64,000 nt of DNA. It comes from Aliidiomarina quisquiliarum. Its GTDB lineage: Bacteria; Pseudomonadota; Gammaproteobacteria; Enterobacterales; Alteromonadaceae. Both the position numbers and the translations under genes were made by a program. How positions within the stretch are numbered: the first letter of the stretch is position 1; each line of letters starts with the position of its first letter. Under the pieces are notes generated by a model, which was given only the letters and a program-made list of their open reading frames with translations, searched no databases and had not been told where the DNA came from. The stretch spans positions 1 to 64,000 of the forward strand of contig NZ_JAMFTN010000020.1 of the NCBI RefSeq assembly GCF_023922585.1. The letters run 5' to 3'. This document shows, one piece after another, positions 18,744 through 27,820 of this stretch.

Positions 18744-20585
18744 TTGATGTTTAAATGGTTTGAATCTCGGCTCGACCCTTTTCCTGAAGCAGAGCCCAAA
18801 CAACCCCCACGTGGTTTTTTTGCTTTTTGCCGCCACTTTACCCGCGGTTCCGAGCCATTCTTGGTTGGTATTGCCATTTTAATGGCTTTAGTGGCAGTAA
18901 CCGAAGTATGGCTATTTGCTTTTCTTGGCAGCATTGTTGACTGGTTAGCCGTACAAGAGCGGGAAAATTTCCTTGCTAATGAAGGCATAAAGCTTGTTGG
19001 TATGGGCTTAATTGTGGTGGTTGGTTTACCCACTTTAGTATGGTTTCAGTCTTTACTTACTTACCAAACCCTGCTTGGTAACTACCCCATGCGTATTCGC
19101 TGGCTAGTGCACCGTTACCTTATTAAGCAGTCAATGAGTTATTACCAAGACGAATTTCCAGGTCGTGTAGCCACTAAACTTATGCAAACGGCACTGGCTG
19201 TACGCCAAGTGGTGGTTAGCCTTATTGAAGTAGTGAATTACATTGGCGTGTACTTTATTGCCATGTTTTTTATTCTTGGCCGTGCCGACTTGCGCCTAAC
19301 AATTCCCTTGTTGCTATGGATGATAGTGTATGGCTTGCTGCTGTATTACTTTGTGCCTCGCTTAGGTAAGGTTGCCAAAGCACAGGCTGACGCTCGCTCT
19401 ATTATGACCGGCCGTATTGTTGACAGCTACACCAACATTCAAACGGTAAAGTTATTTTCCCATGGCGAGCGCGAAACTAAATTTGCCCGCGAAGGCATGA
19501 GTGATTTCTTGGGTACCGTGCATACACAAATGCGCTTGGTCACTCAGCTCTATGGCTCGTTGTACATTATTAACTGCCTATTATTATTCGGTTCTGCAGC
19601 GCTAGCTATTAGTTTATGGCTCAACGAAGCGGTTTCCCTTGGCGCCGTGGCCGTGATTATTGGTTTAGTGCTGCGCTTGTTTGGTATGTCGCAAATGATT
19701 ATGTGGCAACTTACGCAACTATTTGAAGCTATAGGTACCGTACAAGACGGCATGAATTCTATTGCTGTTTCTCGCACCGTTGAAGACAAGCCTAATGCGC
19801 TACCACTAAAAGTTACTCGGGGTCATATCGAATTTAACCAGGTTGGTTTTCACTATGGTAAACAAGCGGGTGTTATCGACGGCTTAACGCTCGACATTAA
19901 GCCGGGTGAAAAAGTAGGCGTAGTAGGGCGCTCTGGCGCTGGTAAATCAACCCTAGTGAATTTAATTCTGCGCTTTTACGACGTGCAAAGTGGCTCCATT
20001 TGTATCGACGGTCAAAACATTGCCGACATACAACAAGACACCCTGCGCCAGCACATTGGCATGGTTACCCAAGACACATCGCTGCTGCACCGCTCGGTAC
20101 GCGACAACATTCTGTATGGCCGACCCGATGCCACCGAAGCAGACATGATCAGCGCGGCAAAACGTGCTCATGCTCATGATTTCATTCAAGAGCTGTCCGA
20201 TCTTTCTGGCCGTAAAGGCTACGACTCCCATGTAGGTGAGCGGGGCGTTAAACTGTCAGGCGGTCAGCGCCAGCGTATTGCTATCGCTCGGGTAATGCTA
20301 AAAGACGCACCTATTCTTATTCTTGATGAAGCGACCTCGGCGCTCGATTCAGAAGTAGAGTCGGCCATTCAAGATCACTTGAATCAGTTAATGGATGGTA
20401 AAACAGTGATTGCAATTGCGCACCGCTTGTCGACCATTGCCGCTATGGACCGCCTCATTGTTATGGACCAAGGTCGCATTATTGAAAGCGGTAGTCACGA
20501 CGAACTGGTGGCCCAAGACGGTTTATACGCACAATTATGGAAGCGCCAGTCGGGCGGCTTTATTGCCACCGACACCACGGTGTAA
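18744..20585 (+). CDS. ABC exporter, fused membrane and ATPase domains
   Basis: The 613-residue half-transporter has six membrane helices (about 40-330). The ATPase domain shows Walker A GRSGAGKST (near 393), signature LSGGQRQRIAIARV (near 499), Walker B ILILDEATSALD and the switch histidine in AHRLST. It resembles the MsbA/multidrug group and should act as a homodimer. A lipid or drug substrate is possible but not shown. It starts divergent from the cyclase gene. Confidence 0.9.
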   Translation: MMFKWFESRLDPFPEAEPKQPPRGFFAFCRHFTRGSEPFLVGIAILMALVAVTEVWLFAFLGSIVDWLAVQERENFLANEGIKLVGMGLIVVVGLPTLVWFQSLLTYQTLLGNYPMRIRWLVHRYLIKQSMSYYQDEFPGRVATKLMQTALAVRQVVVSLIEVVNYIGVYFIAMFFILGRADLRLTIPLLLWMIVYGLLLYYFVPRLGKVAKAQADARSIMTGRIVDSYTNIQTVKLFSHGERETKFAREGMSDFLGTVHTQMRLVTQLYGSLYIINCLLLFGSAALAISLWLNEAVSLGAVAVIIGLVLRLFGMSQMIMWQLTQLFEAIGTVQDGMNSIAVSRTVEDKPNALPLKVTRGHIEFNQVGFHYGKQAGVIDGLTLDIKPGEKVGVVGRSGAGKSTLVNLILRFYDVQSGSICIDGQNIADIQQDTLRQHIGMVTQDTSLLHRSVRDNILYGRPDATEADMISAAKRAHAHDFIQELSDLSGRKGYDSHVGERGVKLSGGQRQRIAIARVMLKDAPILILDEATSALDSEVESAIQDHLNQLMDGKTVIAIAHRLSTIAAMDRLIVMDQGRIIESGSHDELVAQDGLYAQLWKRQSGGFIATDTTV

Positions 20586-20737
20586 GCCAGTAAATATAAG
20601 GCTTGGCGGCTTGTTGTCGTATGCACTGGCGTTAACTGGCATACGCCAACTTTGTGTCTGGCACACAGCTGTCGGCGCATTTATAAGGAGTAGGGGTTGT
20701 AATGGCGACATCTTCAATCCCAAGCAGGAATACGCAA

Positions 20738-21190
20738 ATGAACAACACAACATTAGACACCAACAAGAAAGATATCCTCATTAAACGCGGCCAAGCCGAA
20801 GTTTACTTTGAGCATTTAGGTCGCGAAATTATCTTTCGCTTTTCTCTCTATAGTGGCAAAGAGAGGGTGTTTGTCGACGGCAAGCTGGTGTCAGAAAGCC
20901 GTAACTGGTACTTCACCAGCGTCCATTGTTTCCAGTTCGAAGGAACGCACTACGAAGTTCAAATTGCGATTAAGAAGTCTCTGAAAGGGCTGCTCATTGG
21001 CGAATCGACCATTCTGCTGAAAGCCGACGGCCAGCTTATCGACAGTGACGAATTTAGCTATATGAAAGTTAGCCAAAAAGGAGCACCTTTTAGCTGGAAG
21101 AAGTTTTTCTTTAATTTAGTGCCTTATTTCATTATTGGCGCTGTGGTTGGCTTTTCTGTGGCTTACCTTTCTTTGAAATTTTTCTCATAA
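20738..21190 (+). CDS. Small C-tail-anchored protein of unknown function
   Basis: I do not recognise a family. The protein is about 150 residues, mostly charged beta-rich sequence (about 10-110), ending in one hydrophobic helix (about 124-146), so it is probably anchored with its N-terminus in the cytosol. The chosen ATG (20738) follows CAGGAA. An in-frame ATG at 20702 adds 12 residues and is preceded by AAGGAG at a longer distance. It lies 13 bp before an HTH gene that also ends in a membrane helix, suggesting a functional pair. Confidence 0.7.
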   Translation: MNNTTLDTNKKDILIKRGQAEVYFEHLGREIIFRFSLYSGKERVFVDGKLVSESRNWYFTSVHCFQFEGTHYEVQIAIKKSLKGLLIGESTILLKADGQLIDSDEFSYMKVSQKGAPFSWKKFFFNLVPYFIIGAVVGFSVAYLSLKFFS

Positions 21191-21203
21191 CAGGAGCATA
21201 AGC

Positions 21204-21503
21204 ATGATCATTAATGCTTCTGTAGTTAAAGCAGAACGTATAGGTAAGGGCTGGACCCAGCAACAGCTTGCTGATGTGTCTGGCCTTAGCTTACGCACCA
21301 TACAAAGAGTAGAAAACCAAGGCCAAGGCTCAATGGAAACACGCAATGCTCTTTGTGCTGTGTTTAATATTGAGCGCCAGCAACTTATAACGCCAAGCGA
21401 TGACACAGGCACCATTTCCACGAGAAAAATTGCAGCCATCGCCCTTAGTAGTATTTTGCTCGGCTTCCTCAGCGGAGTCGCGCTGATGTTTTTGATACAG
21501 TAA
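21204..21503 (+). CDS. XRE-type HTH protein with C-terminal membrane helix
   Basis: The 99-residue protein has an N-terminal Cro/C1-type helix-turn-helix (about 8-60; GWTQQQLADVSGLSLRTIQRVE) and one C-terminal membrane segment (about 74-97). Membrane-tethered regulators of this kind may sense the envelope. The gene follows the C-tail-anchored protein by 13 bp and is likely in the same transcript. The target is unknown. Confidence 0.8.
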   Translation: MIINASVVKAERIGKGWTQQQLADVSGLSLRTIQRVENQGQGSMETRNALCAVFNIERQQLITPSDDTGTISTRKIAAIALSSILLGFLSGVALMFLIQ

Positions 21504-21531
21504 GTGAACCAAGTAGTTTAGGAGAATGAAA

Positions 21532-21990
21532 ATGCGGTATTTACATACCATGGTACGTGTAAAGAATTTAGACGAGTCATTAACCTTTTACCGTGACGGC
21601 TTAGGCCTCGAAGTAGTACGCCAAAATGACTATGAACAAGGGCGTTTTAGCCTGGTTTACCTTGCCGCACCAGCCGACATTATTACCGACGAATCAGGTA
21701 ACAGAAGCACTGTGCGTAATAGCCCTGAATTAGAGCTCACTTATAACTGGGATCCAGAAGAGTACACCGGCGGCCGTAACTTTGGTCACCTGGCTTATGA
21801 AGTGGATAATATTTATAAACTTTGCGAGCATTTACAAAACATGGGCGTAACCATTAACCGCCCACCACGCGACGGTCGCATGGCTTTTGTATTGTCGCCT
21901 GACGGTATTTCAATTGAGTTTTTGCAGGCTGGCGAAGCGTTACCCCCACAAGAGCCTTGGGTTTCAATGGAAAACATCGGTACTTGGTAA
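21532..21990 (+). CDS. gloA: Glyoxalase I-like VOC protein
   Basis: About 152 residues form two beta-alpha-beta-beta-beta repeats. Metal ligands expected for lactoylglutathione lyase are visible: His in RYLHTMVRV, Glu in ELELTYNW, His in FGHLAYEV and Glu in SIEFLQ. It would isomerise the methylglyoxal-glutathione hemithioacetal. The ATG at 21532 is preferred over 21526 because GGAG (21521-21524) is then 7 nt away. A strong terminator follows. Confidence 0.85.
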   Translation: MRYLHTMVRVKNLDESLTFYRDGLGLEVVRQNDYEQGRFSLVYLAAPADIITDESGNRSTVRNSPELELTYNWDPEEYTGGRNFGHLAYEVDNIYKLCEHLQNMGVTINRPPRDGRMAFVLSPDGISIEFLQAGEALPPQEPWVSMENIGTW

Positions 21991-22044
21991 AACGTTGCTA
22001 ATGTGTCGTTCTTTGTAAAAGATTGTCAGCGACCGCAGCGCAAA

Positions 22045-22071
22045 GACTCTAGCTTTGCTAGAGTCTTTTTT
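22045..22071 (+). terminator. Rho-independent terminator after gloA
   Basis: A perfect 9-bp stem GACTCTAGC/GCTAGAGTC (22045-22053 with 22057-22065) has a TTT loop followed by six T residues. An ATG that could open the next ORF (22073) directly follows the T tract. Confidence 0.88.
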
Positions 22072-22096
22072 AATGCTGCTAAAGAGGGCTAACTTT

Positions 22097-22564
22097 TTGC
22101 AAATAAAATTATTTCCCCCGCTACTATACCTGCTGGCACCTTGGCTGTTTATTCATTCTGCACAAGCACAGTCTATTGTGCCTATCTCTAATGTGCCTAC
22201 CATAGTGCAGCCAGAGCCCTGCGCAGCTTTCTGCTTAACTGTTACACCCACGGTTTGTGTTACCGCTGAAGCTAATCAGCGCTGCCAGCAACCTCTTCGT
22301 ATTGAATGGCAAGGTTTGCCAACCACCCAAAACCCTTGTGCTTATATAAATAATGAACTGCTTTATTGCTGGACCGAGCAAACTATTTCATATTCAACAG
22401 AGCAGCCTGGTTCCCATGGCGAATGGGAAGGCATAATTACATGGCCTGAAGAGGGTACCGTTAGTTTAACCGACGAAAGTGGTACTATTGTGGCAGAGGT
22501 GCCATTAAGTACTCAAAGCCTAAAACCACGGCGTGCTGTGCAACGTTGGAGTAGCTCGAAATGA
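22097..22564 (+). CDS. DUF3019-type secreted protein of the two-component operon
   Basis: From an in-frame TTG at 22097 (AGAGGG at about 7 nt) the product is about 155 residues with a clean signal peptide (cut after SAQA, about residue 22). The in-frame ATG at 22073 has no ribosome-binding site and abuts the terminator. The mature part has paired cysteines (EPCAAFCL, TVCVTAE, QRCQQ, NPCAY, LYCWTE). It resembles the DUF3019 proteins next to response-regulator genes in Alteromonadales. Its last codon overlaps the response regulator start by 4 bp, suggesting a periplasmic accessory to the kinase. Confidence 0.75.
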   Translation: MQIKLFPPLLYLLAPWLFIHSAQAQSIVPISNVPTIVQPEPCAAFCLTVTPTVCVTAEANQRCQQPLRIEWQGLPTTQNPCAYINNELLYCWTEQTISYSTEQPGSHGEWEGIITWPEEGTVSLTDESGTIVAEVPLSTQSLKPRRAVQRWSSSK

Positions 22565-23268
22565 AAAAGCATATTCTGATAGCCGAAGACGACCAAAAGC
22601 TAGCGTTACTCATTAAAGAGTACCTTGAACAAAGTGGTTTTCAGGTAACTTGGGAAGCACGGGGTGATAGGGTGCCTAACTTAGTCAAACGGCTGCAACC
22701 CGACCTAATTATTCTCGACTTAATGCTACCCGGTCTCGATGGCTTTGCCCTGTGCCGCGAACTACGGCCCGTTTTCCATGGCCCTATTTTAATGTTCACC
22801 GCACGCCAAAGTGACATTGATCAGGTTTTAGGTTTAGAACTTGGTGCCGACGACTACGTAGTTAAGCCCATTGAACCGCGGGTATTGGTAGCACGAATAA
22901 ATGCTTTATTACGCCGCAGCCAAGAATTTCAAGACACCAGCAACACTTCGCAGCAAGACCTTGTTTTTGGCTGCTTAACCATTAAACCAAGTTCACAAGT
23001 GGCTTTACTTAACAATAAAGATATTGAACTTACCAGCCATGAATTTGAACTACTTCGTTATTTAGCTGAACGAGCGGGTACGGCCGTAAGCCGTGAAAAA
23101 ATACATCGCGACATTATTGGCCGCGAATACGACGGCCTTGACCGTACCGTCGACATGCGTATTTCGCACTTAAGAAAGAAAATTGGCGACGATATTCAAA
23201 AGCCAGAGCGCATTAAAACCGTGTGGGGCAAAGGCTATTTATTTACTGTCGACAGCTGGGCAACATAA
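22561..23268 (+). CDS. OmpR-family response regulator
   Basis: The 235-residue protein has a receiver domain (about 3-118; acidic EDD near 9, phosphoacceptor Asp in IILDLMLPG near 53, KP near 102) and a C-terminal winged-helix DNA-binding domain (about 135-232; SHEFELLRYL and DRTVDMRISHLRKKIG). It overlaps the DUF3019 gene by 4 bp and is followed 3 bp later by the kinase gene. It resembles RstA-type regulators, and the regulon is unknown. Confidence 0.92.
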   Translation: MKKHILIAEDDQKLALLIKEYLEQSGFQVTWEARGDRVPNLVKRLQPDLIILDLMLPGLDGFALCRELRPVFHGPILMFTARQSDIDQVLGLELGADDYVVKPIEPRVLVARINALLRRSQEFQDTSNTSQQDLVFGCLTIKPSSQVALLNNKDIELTSHEFELLRYLAERAGTAVSREKIHRDIIGREYDGLDRTVDMRISHLRKKIGDDIQKPERIKTVWGKGYLFTVDSWAT

Positions 23269-23271
23269 GCC

Positions 23272-24510
23272 ATGCGGCGCCTGTTCATTCATTTTTATAT
23301 ATTTATTGCTCTTGCCGTTATTGGTTTAGGCTGGAGCCTTGAACATATTTTACGTAGTGAAGAGCCGCAAGTGCCCGAATGGATTACGCCTTTTTCTCAG
23401 TTATTAATTGCGCAAGCTGAACTAACTACCCAGCCGCAGCAGCTTTCAAGCCGGGTTGGCTTACCCGTTACTACTATGCCTGCAACTGCTGTGGCATGGC
23501 CTGAAGTAGAGCAACAGCGCTTACTGGACGGTGAAGCTATTGCACTATTTAATAGCCACCAACAAATTTTTCTTTATTTACTTCCCTATAACAAACCGGA
23601 GCCGATGTTGTGGCGGGTAGGCCCGATTGGTGAGCCTATCGCTAAGCCCACTTATTGGTATCACCTGCTCGTGTTTGCATTGCTTATTGGGCTAGCTACT
23701 TTTTGGGTGTGGCCACTTGCGCGCGACTTATTAAAGCTTGAACGTTACTTAGGCAAGCTACCAAGCCAGCAACACAAACCCTTACGCTTGCCGAAGCAGT
23801 CGATGATAACCAGCCTTGCCGATAGCTTTAACGCTATGCAAGGACAAATTCAGCATTTGCTTTCGTTGCAGCGAGAGCTTACCCGTGCTGTTTCTCATGA
23901 CTTGCGTACACCCTTGGCACGAATGAAGTTTTCGTTAGCTATGCAAAGCGACACAAAAGCCTTAGACACCGCCTCGTTAACAGAAGACGTGGTTGAAATG
24001 GAACAGTTAGTAGAAACCTTGCTTGAATATGCAAAGTTGGAAGGGCAAGAAAAGTTACTCCAAATAAACACGGTGAATGTTGGCGAGTTATGCCAGAACT
24101 TAGTCGAAAAGCTGAATAGTATGCCTGGCCTAAGGGTAAAATTAACTGCACGCGACAACCTTTTTTGCCCATGCGATGGCCATTATATTGAACGGGCATT
24201 ACAAAATTTAATTCAAAACGCCCGCACTTATGCAAAATCGGCGGTGCAGGTGTCGGCGCTTATTCAGCGCAACAAATTATACCTGCATGTAGACGACGAC
24301 GGTGCAGGTATTGCCGAACACGAACGCCAATATATTTTACAGCCTTTTGTCAGGCTAGACCCAAGCCGCGCTAAAGACGCAGGTGGGCAAGGTTTAGGCT
24401 TAGCCATTGTTGCCCGAATTGTGGAATGGCATCAAGGCGAGCTATGCATCGAAACCAGCCCGCTCGGTGGCGCGCGCTTTAGTGTGGTGTTGCCTTGTAA
24501 GGCTAGCTAA
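23272..24510 (+). CDS. Sensor histidine kinase partner
   Basis: The 412-residue protein has membrane segments near 5-22 and 128-150 enclosing a periplasmic sensor of about 100 residues. A HAMP-like linker, an H-box SHDLRTPLARMKF (near 205), N-box LIQNARTYA, and G boxes DDDGAGI and GGQGLGLAI follow. It is the cognate kinase of the preceding regulator, with the DUF3019 protein as probable periplasmic partner. The 3' end overlaps a convergent gene by 8 bp. Confidence 0.92.
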   Translation: MRRLFIHFYIFIALAVIGLGWSLEHILRSEEPQVPEWITPFSQLLIAQAELTTQPQQLSSRVGLPVTTMPATAVAWPEVEQQRLLDGEAIALFNSHQQIFLYLLPYNKPEPMLWRVGPIGEPIAKPTYWYHLLVFALLIGLATFWVWPLARDLLKLERYLGKLPSQQHKPLRLPKQSMITSLADSFNAMQGQIQHLLSLQRELTRAVSHDLRTPLARMKFSLAMQSDTKALDTASLTEDVVEMEQLVETLLEYAKLEGQEKLLQINTVNVGELCQNLVEKLNSMPGLRVKLTARDNLFCPCDGHYIERALQNLIQNARTYAKSAVQVSALIQRNKLYLHVDDDGAGIAEHERQYILQPFVRLDPSRAKDAGGQGLGLAIVARIVEWHQGELCIETSPLGGARFSVVLPCKAS

Positions 24511-24940
24511 TAACTTCAAGTTCCGAGGCATGTTCAGCAAACCATGCTCGCAATGGCTCAAGTTGGTCGAGTGGAAACACGTAACTGGCGGTAATTTTAC
24601 GGGTGTAAGGAAAACTCAAATAACCTTGGGTTTCACTGTATTCGCCCATGGCTACTTTACGCACCACCGACTTTGGCGCTATGTCCATGCCAACCCGTAA
24701 CTGGTCGCCGCGGACTTCGAGTAGGCTCAGAATATCCTTGCTGGTATCATGTTCGAACGTGCGGTTGCCCCACATTTCTGGATAAAGCCCATACATGAAT
24801 AACACAATACCCCCACTGTATTGAAAAATAGTGCGACCCCATAGACCGTAGGCAAGAGCAATCAGCCCAAAAAATATGAGTGCGCGCTGTAACTTTGATA
24901 ATTGGCGGAGCTTTTTTAGGGGCATGTGCTCAATGTCCAT
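24503..24940 (-). CDS. Membrane protein of unknown function
   Basis: The 145-residue protein has a basic N-terminus, one or two hydrophobic segments (about 20-50) and a C-terminal domain of about 80 residues that looks beta-rich and could be PH-like (RGDQLRVGMDIAPKSVVRKV). I cannot assign a family. It is a single gene, convergent with the kinase. Confidence 0.68.
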   Translation of the reverse strand: MDIEHMPLKKLRQLSKLQRALIFFGLIALAYGLWGRTIFQYSGGIVLFMYGLYPEMWGNRTFEHDTSKDILSLLEVRGDQLRVGMDIAPKSVVRKVAMGEYSETQGYLSFPYTRKITASYVFPLDQLEPLRAWFAEHASELEVIS

Positions 24941-25072
24941 TATATGAATAATTAGAAGCCTTCTATTTTCGATAAGAATACTAAACAGCCTGCCAATTGA
25001 ACAGTACTTGGGCTAGTCGCATCTGTAACTAAATGTAAGAATGAATGTAAGCGTAAATACGAAGGAGTTTAT

Positions 25073-25954
25073 ATGACTGATAAAACCTACACCCCACCCA
25101 AGGTTTGGAAATGGGATGCTGAAAGCGGTGGCAAATTTGCCAGTATTAATCGGCCTATTGCTGGCCCTACTCATAACAAAGAGCTACCAAAAGGGCAGCA
25201 CAACTTACAACTTCACTCGTTAGCAACGCCCAATGGCGTGAAAGTAACGATTATGCTCGAAGAGCTACTCGCAGCGGGCATTGCTGAGGCTGAATACGAC
25301 GCTTACTTAATTAATATTATGGAAGGCGATCAGTTTAGCAGTGGCTTTGTCGACATTAACCCAAACTCTAAAATTCCTGCGCTTATTGACTACGGTACAA
25401 CGCCGCCTACCCGAGTGTTTGAGTCGGGCTCTATTTTGCTCTACTTAGCCGAAAAGTTTAATGCCTTTATACCCAAGCAACCTGCGCAACGAACTGAATG
25501 CTTGAATTGGTTGTTTTGGCAAATGGCGAGCGCACCTATTTTAGGTGGTGGGTTTGGGCATTTTTATGCCTATGCGCCGGAAAAATACCAATACCCTATC
25601 GATCGCTACACCATGGAAGTGAAGCGCCAGCTCGACGTACTTGATCGCCAACTCGCTGAGCACACTTATATAGCAGGAGAAGAATACACCATTGCCGATA
25701 TCGCTATTTACCCGTGGTACGGTGCCTTGGTGAACAACACCGTATATGAAGCGGCTGAGTTTCTTGAAGCGCACACCTATAAAAACGTGCTGCGCTGGGC
25801 CAAGGCGATTGGAAAGCGTGAAGCGGTAAAACGTGGCCGCATGGTGAACCGTGCTTGGGGCGAGCCCCATGAACAGCTACATGAGCGGCACCAAGCCAGT
25901 GACTTTGAATTAAACACGCAAGATAAAATTGGCCCGGCTGAAGACGTACTTTAA
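25073..25954 (+). CDS. yghU: Disulfide-bond oxidoreductase YghU (GST superfamily)
   Basis: The 293-residue protein closely follows YghU. The N-terminal extension TYTPPKVWKWD leads into a thioredoxin-like domain (LHSLATPNGVKVTIMLEEL near 43, FVDINPNSKIPAL, VFESGSILLYLAE) and a helical domain ending in AWGEP. YghU binds two glutathione molecules and reduces disulfides in the cytosol. The start follows AAGGAG at 7 nt. Confidence 0.92.
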   Translation: MTDKTYTPPKVWKWDAESGGKFASINRPIAGPTHNKELPKGQHNLQLHSLATPNGVKVTIMLEELLAAGIAEAEYDAYLINIMEGDQFSSGFVDINPNSKIPALIDYGTTPPTRVFESGSILLYLAEKFNAFIPKQPAQRTECLNWLFWQMASAPILGGGFGHFYAYAPEKYQYPIDRYTMEVKRQLDVLDRQLAEHTYIAGEEYTIADIAIYPWYGALVNNTVYEAAEFLEAHTYKNVLRWAKAIGKREAVKRGRMVNRAWGEPHEQLHERHQASDFELNTQDKIGPAEDVL

Positions 25955-26414
25955 TTCAATTCAGCTGAGCTAATGTAGTGTATTCCAGGTTGCTGTTGTA
26001 TGGCAGCCTGGAGCATAGCTTGGGCAATGCGCTGGGCAGGGTTTATGCGTATTTTTTTAGGCAATATCGGGCCCAATACCTTCAGTATTCCCAGACCAAT
26101 GGATTCACCTAGCCGAAACTCGTTGCGCTTGCCGCCAATAAGCCCTGGCTGAGCAATGGTAAGCGAAGCAAAGTTTAATTGCTTTAAGGCGGCTTCAAGC
26201 TCTCCTTTCACCTGGTTATAAAATATTCGCGACTGTGGGTTCGCTGCCATTGCCGAGTTTAGTACAAAGCAAGGCGTGCCAACTTCTTTAGCGGCACGAG
26301 CAGCATGCAGCGGGTAACTAAAGTAATAACCAACGTTACTGCCGTACTTGCTAAAGCTTTGCTTAGCACGTGACCACCCACTAACCCGGTGGCGCCTAAA
26401 ATCATTAGTTTCAT
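25951..26414 (-). pseudogene. Decayed NAD(P)-binding epimerase-like gene
   Basis: Two parts of one short-chain NAD(P)-binding protein are in different frames. The start at 26414 reads MKLMILGATGLVGGHVL, a Rossmann dinucleotide site. The ORF ending at 25951 (in frame before its first Met as HAARAAKEVGTPCFVLNSA, then FYNQVKGELEAAL and AQPGLIGGKR) is the second half. The family is about 215 residues and here only about 154 codons remain, so about 60 codons are missing around 26320-26345 along with the frame. It overlaps yghU by 4 bp. Confidence 0.8.
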
Positions 26415-26426
26415 TTTGGTCCTTGG

Positions 26427-27326
26427 TTACTCAAGCGGCCGCTCTTCATCGCGGCATACTTCTTGCGGCCATTCAAACTCAATGGTGGTATGGGCTAGCT
26501 CAAAAGCCACTAGCTTGGTGGCTATTTCTTCTTTCAATTCAATGCTGGCCGGTGCGTCTAACGGTTGGTTTAATTCTAAATGCGCTGTTAATACATGGGC
26601 GTCACCGTCAAGCGACCACAAATGCATATGATGCACATTGTCTACATGGTCGAGCGCCAGCAGCGTGTTTTTAACTTCATTGTATAGCTTGTTGCTCGGT
26701 GTCGCCTGTACAAACAACCGTACCGTTGCCCGCAAATGCTTAATCACATTGAACAGTATGAAAAGAGTAAAGCCAATAGAAAGCAAGGGGTCGAGAATAG
26801 GCCAGTTCACAAACAACAGCACTATTGCGACTACGAGTACCGCCACCCAGCCGAAAACGTCTTCTAGTAAGTGCCAGTTCAGCACTTTTTCATTCATGGT
26901 ATTGCCGTGAGAAAGCTTATAGGCCGCATAACCGTTTGTTAGCACACCAAAAATAGCTAACACCACCATGCCTTTCGCCATGGGCATTTGCGGCTGCCAC
27001 AACCGCGGAATGGCTTCAAATAGTATCCAAGTAGAGCCCACCACAAGCACGATGGCATTAAGAAAGGCGCCCACTAGGCTTAAGCGCTTATAGCCATAGG
27101 TAAATTTATCTGTTGCTTGTTTGCCGCTTACTTTATGCAGCACCCAACCAAAGCCAAGCGCTATGGTGTCGCCTAAGTCGTGCACTGCATCGGCCATAAT
27201 CGCCACGCTATTAGTAAGAATGCCGCCAATAAACTCAATAATGGTAAAGCAAAAATTCAGCCAAAAAGCGATGGCTATATTTTTACTCGAGTTCTGATGG
27301 GAGTGATTATGGTTATGATCATGCAT
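26427..27326 (-). CDS. Cation diffusion facilitator (zinc/cobalt-type efflux)
   Basis: The 299-residue protein begins with a histidine-rich stretch (HDHNHNHSH). Six membrane helices (about 15-200) and a C-terminal cytosolic domain with HMHLWSLDG follow. The metal site pair appears as ADAVHDLGD near 47-55 and a second acidic pair near 155-160. It is a proton-coupled exporter of Zn, Co or a similar ion in the DmeF/ZitB group. The exact ion is uncertain. Confidence 0.88.
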   Translation of the reverse strand: MHDHNHNHSHQNSSKNIAIAFWLNFCFTIIEFIGGILTNSVAIMADAVHDLGDTIALGFGWVLHKVSGKQATDKFTYGYKRLSLVGAFLNAIVLVVGSTWILFEAIPRLWQPQMPMAKGMVVLAIFGVLTNGYAAYKLSHGNTMNEKVLNWHLLEDVFGWVAVLVVAIVLLFVNWPILDPLLSIGFTLFILFNVIKHLRATVRLFVQATPSNKLYNEVKNTLLALDHVDNVHHMHLWSLDGDAHVLTAHLELNQPLDAPASIELKEEIATKLVAFELAHTTIEFEWPQEVCRDEERPLE

Positions 27327-27455
27327 AATTAATTGATGTTGGGGTCAGAAGAGGGCCATGGCAATAGATTACGCCTTATAGCTGTTGGATGAAACTAATG
27401 CTCTTCATTAAAAGCACTCGAGTCAAAGCCACCCATAAATGCTAAGCTTAATTCG

Positions 27456-27523
27456 TTGGGGTCAGAACAAAAAAACTTGGCTTAAAAACGGTAAACCGCG
27501 GCCTACAAGCCATGGGGTCAGAA
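27456..27523 (+). repeat. Left arm of a 68-bp inverted repeat bounded by GGGGTCAGAA
   Basis: This stretch starts and ends with GGGGTCAGAA (27458-27467 and 27514-27523) and is closely matched in reverse complement by 28904-28971. A further isolated GGGGTCAGAA lies at 27341-27350. The 227-bp gap between the CDF gene and 27554 otherwise shows no coding sequence. Confidence 0.85.
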
Positions 27524-27553
27524 GCACACAACATAAAAAGTAAGGAGTAGGTA

Positions 27554-27805
27554 TTGGCGAAGCCACGTAAAAAACAACCACTGCGCACAGTAGACATTCG
27601 CTGTGCTGGTTGCCGAGCTCCACTTTATAAATATCGTAAAGGTGGCAAAGGGGCGTTAGTAAAGTGTTTTGTCGAGCGCATTGCAGCAGACTTTACTACC
27701 GAGCCTTGTACTTGCCCTGGCTGCGGCCAAGTGTTTGCTCGTGCAACGCTTATTCGCGGTACGCCGGCTTACAAAATAATTGGCGGCAAAGTTGGAGTAA
27801 AATAA
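27554..27805 (+). CDS. Small zinc-ribbon protein
   Basis: The 83-residue basic protein has two CxxC pairs (CAGC near 17-20 and CPGC near 57-60), a probable zinc ribbon, flanked by many Lys/Arg. The start is a TTG with AAGGAG 7 nt upstream, and no ATG fits. Such proteins often bind RNA or other nucleic acid. The role is unknown. It is the first of three genes between the inverted repeats. Confidence 0.75.
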   Translation: MAKPRKKQPLRTVDIRCAGCRAPLYKYRKGGKGALVKCFVERIAADFTTEPCTCPGCGQVFARATLIRGTPAYKIIGGKVGVK

Positions 27806-27820
27806 TTTCCGTTCACAAAG

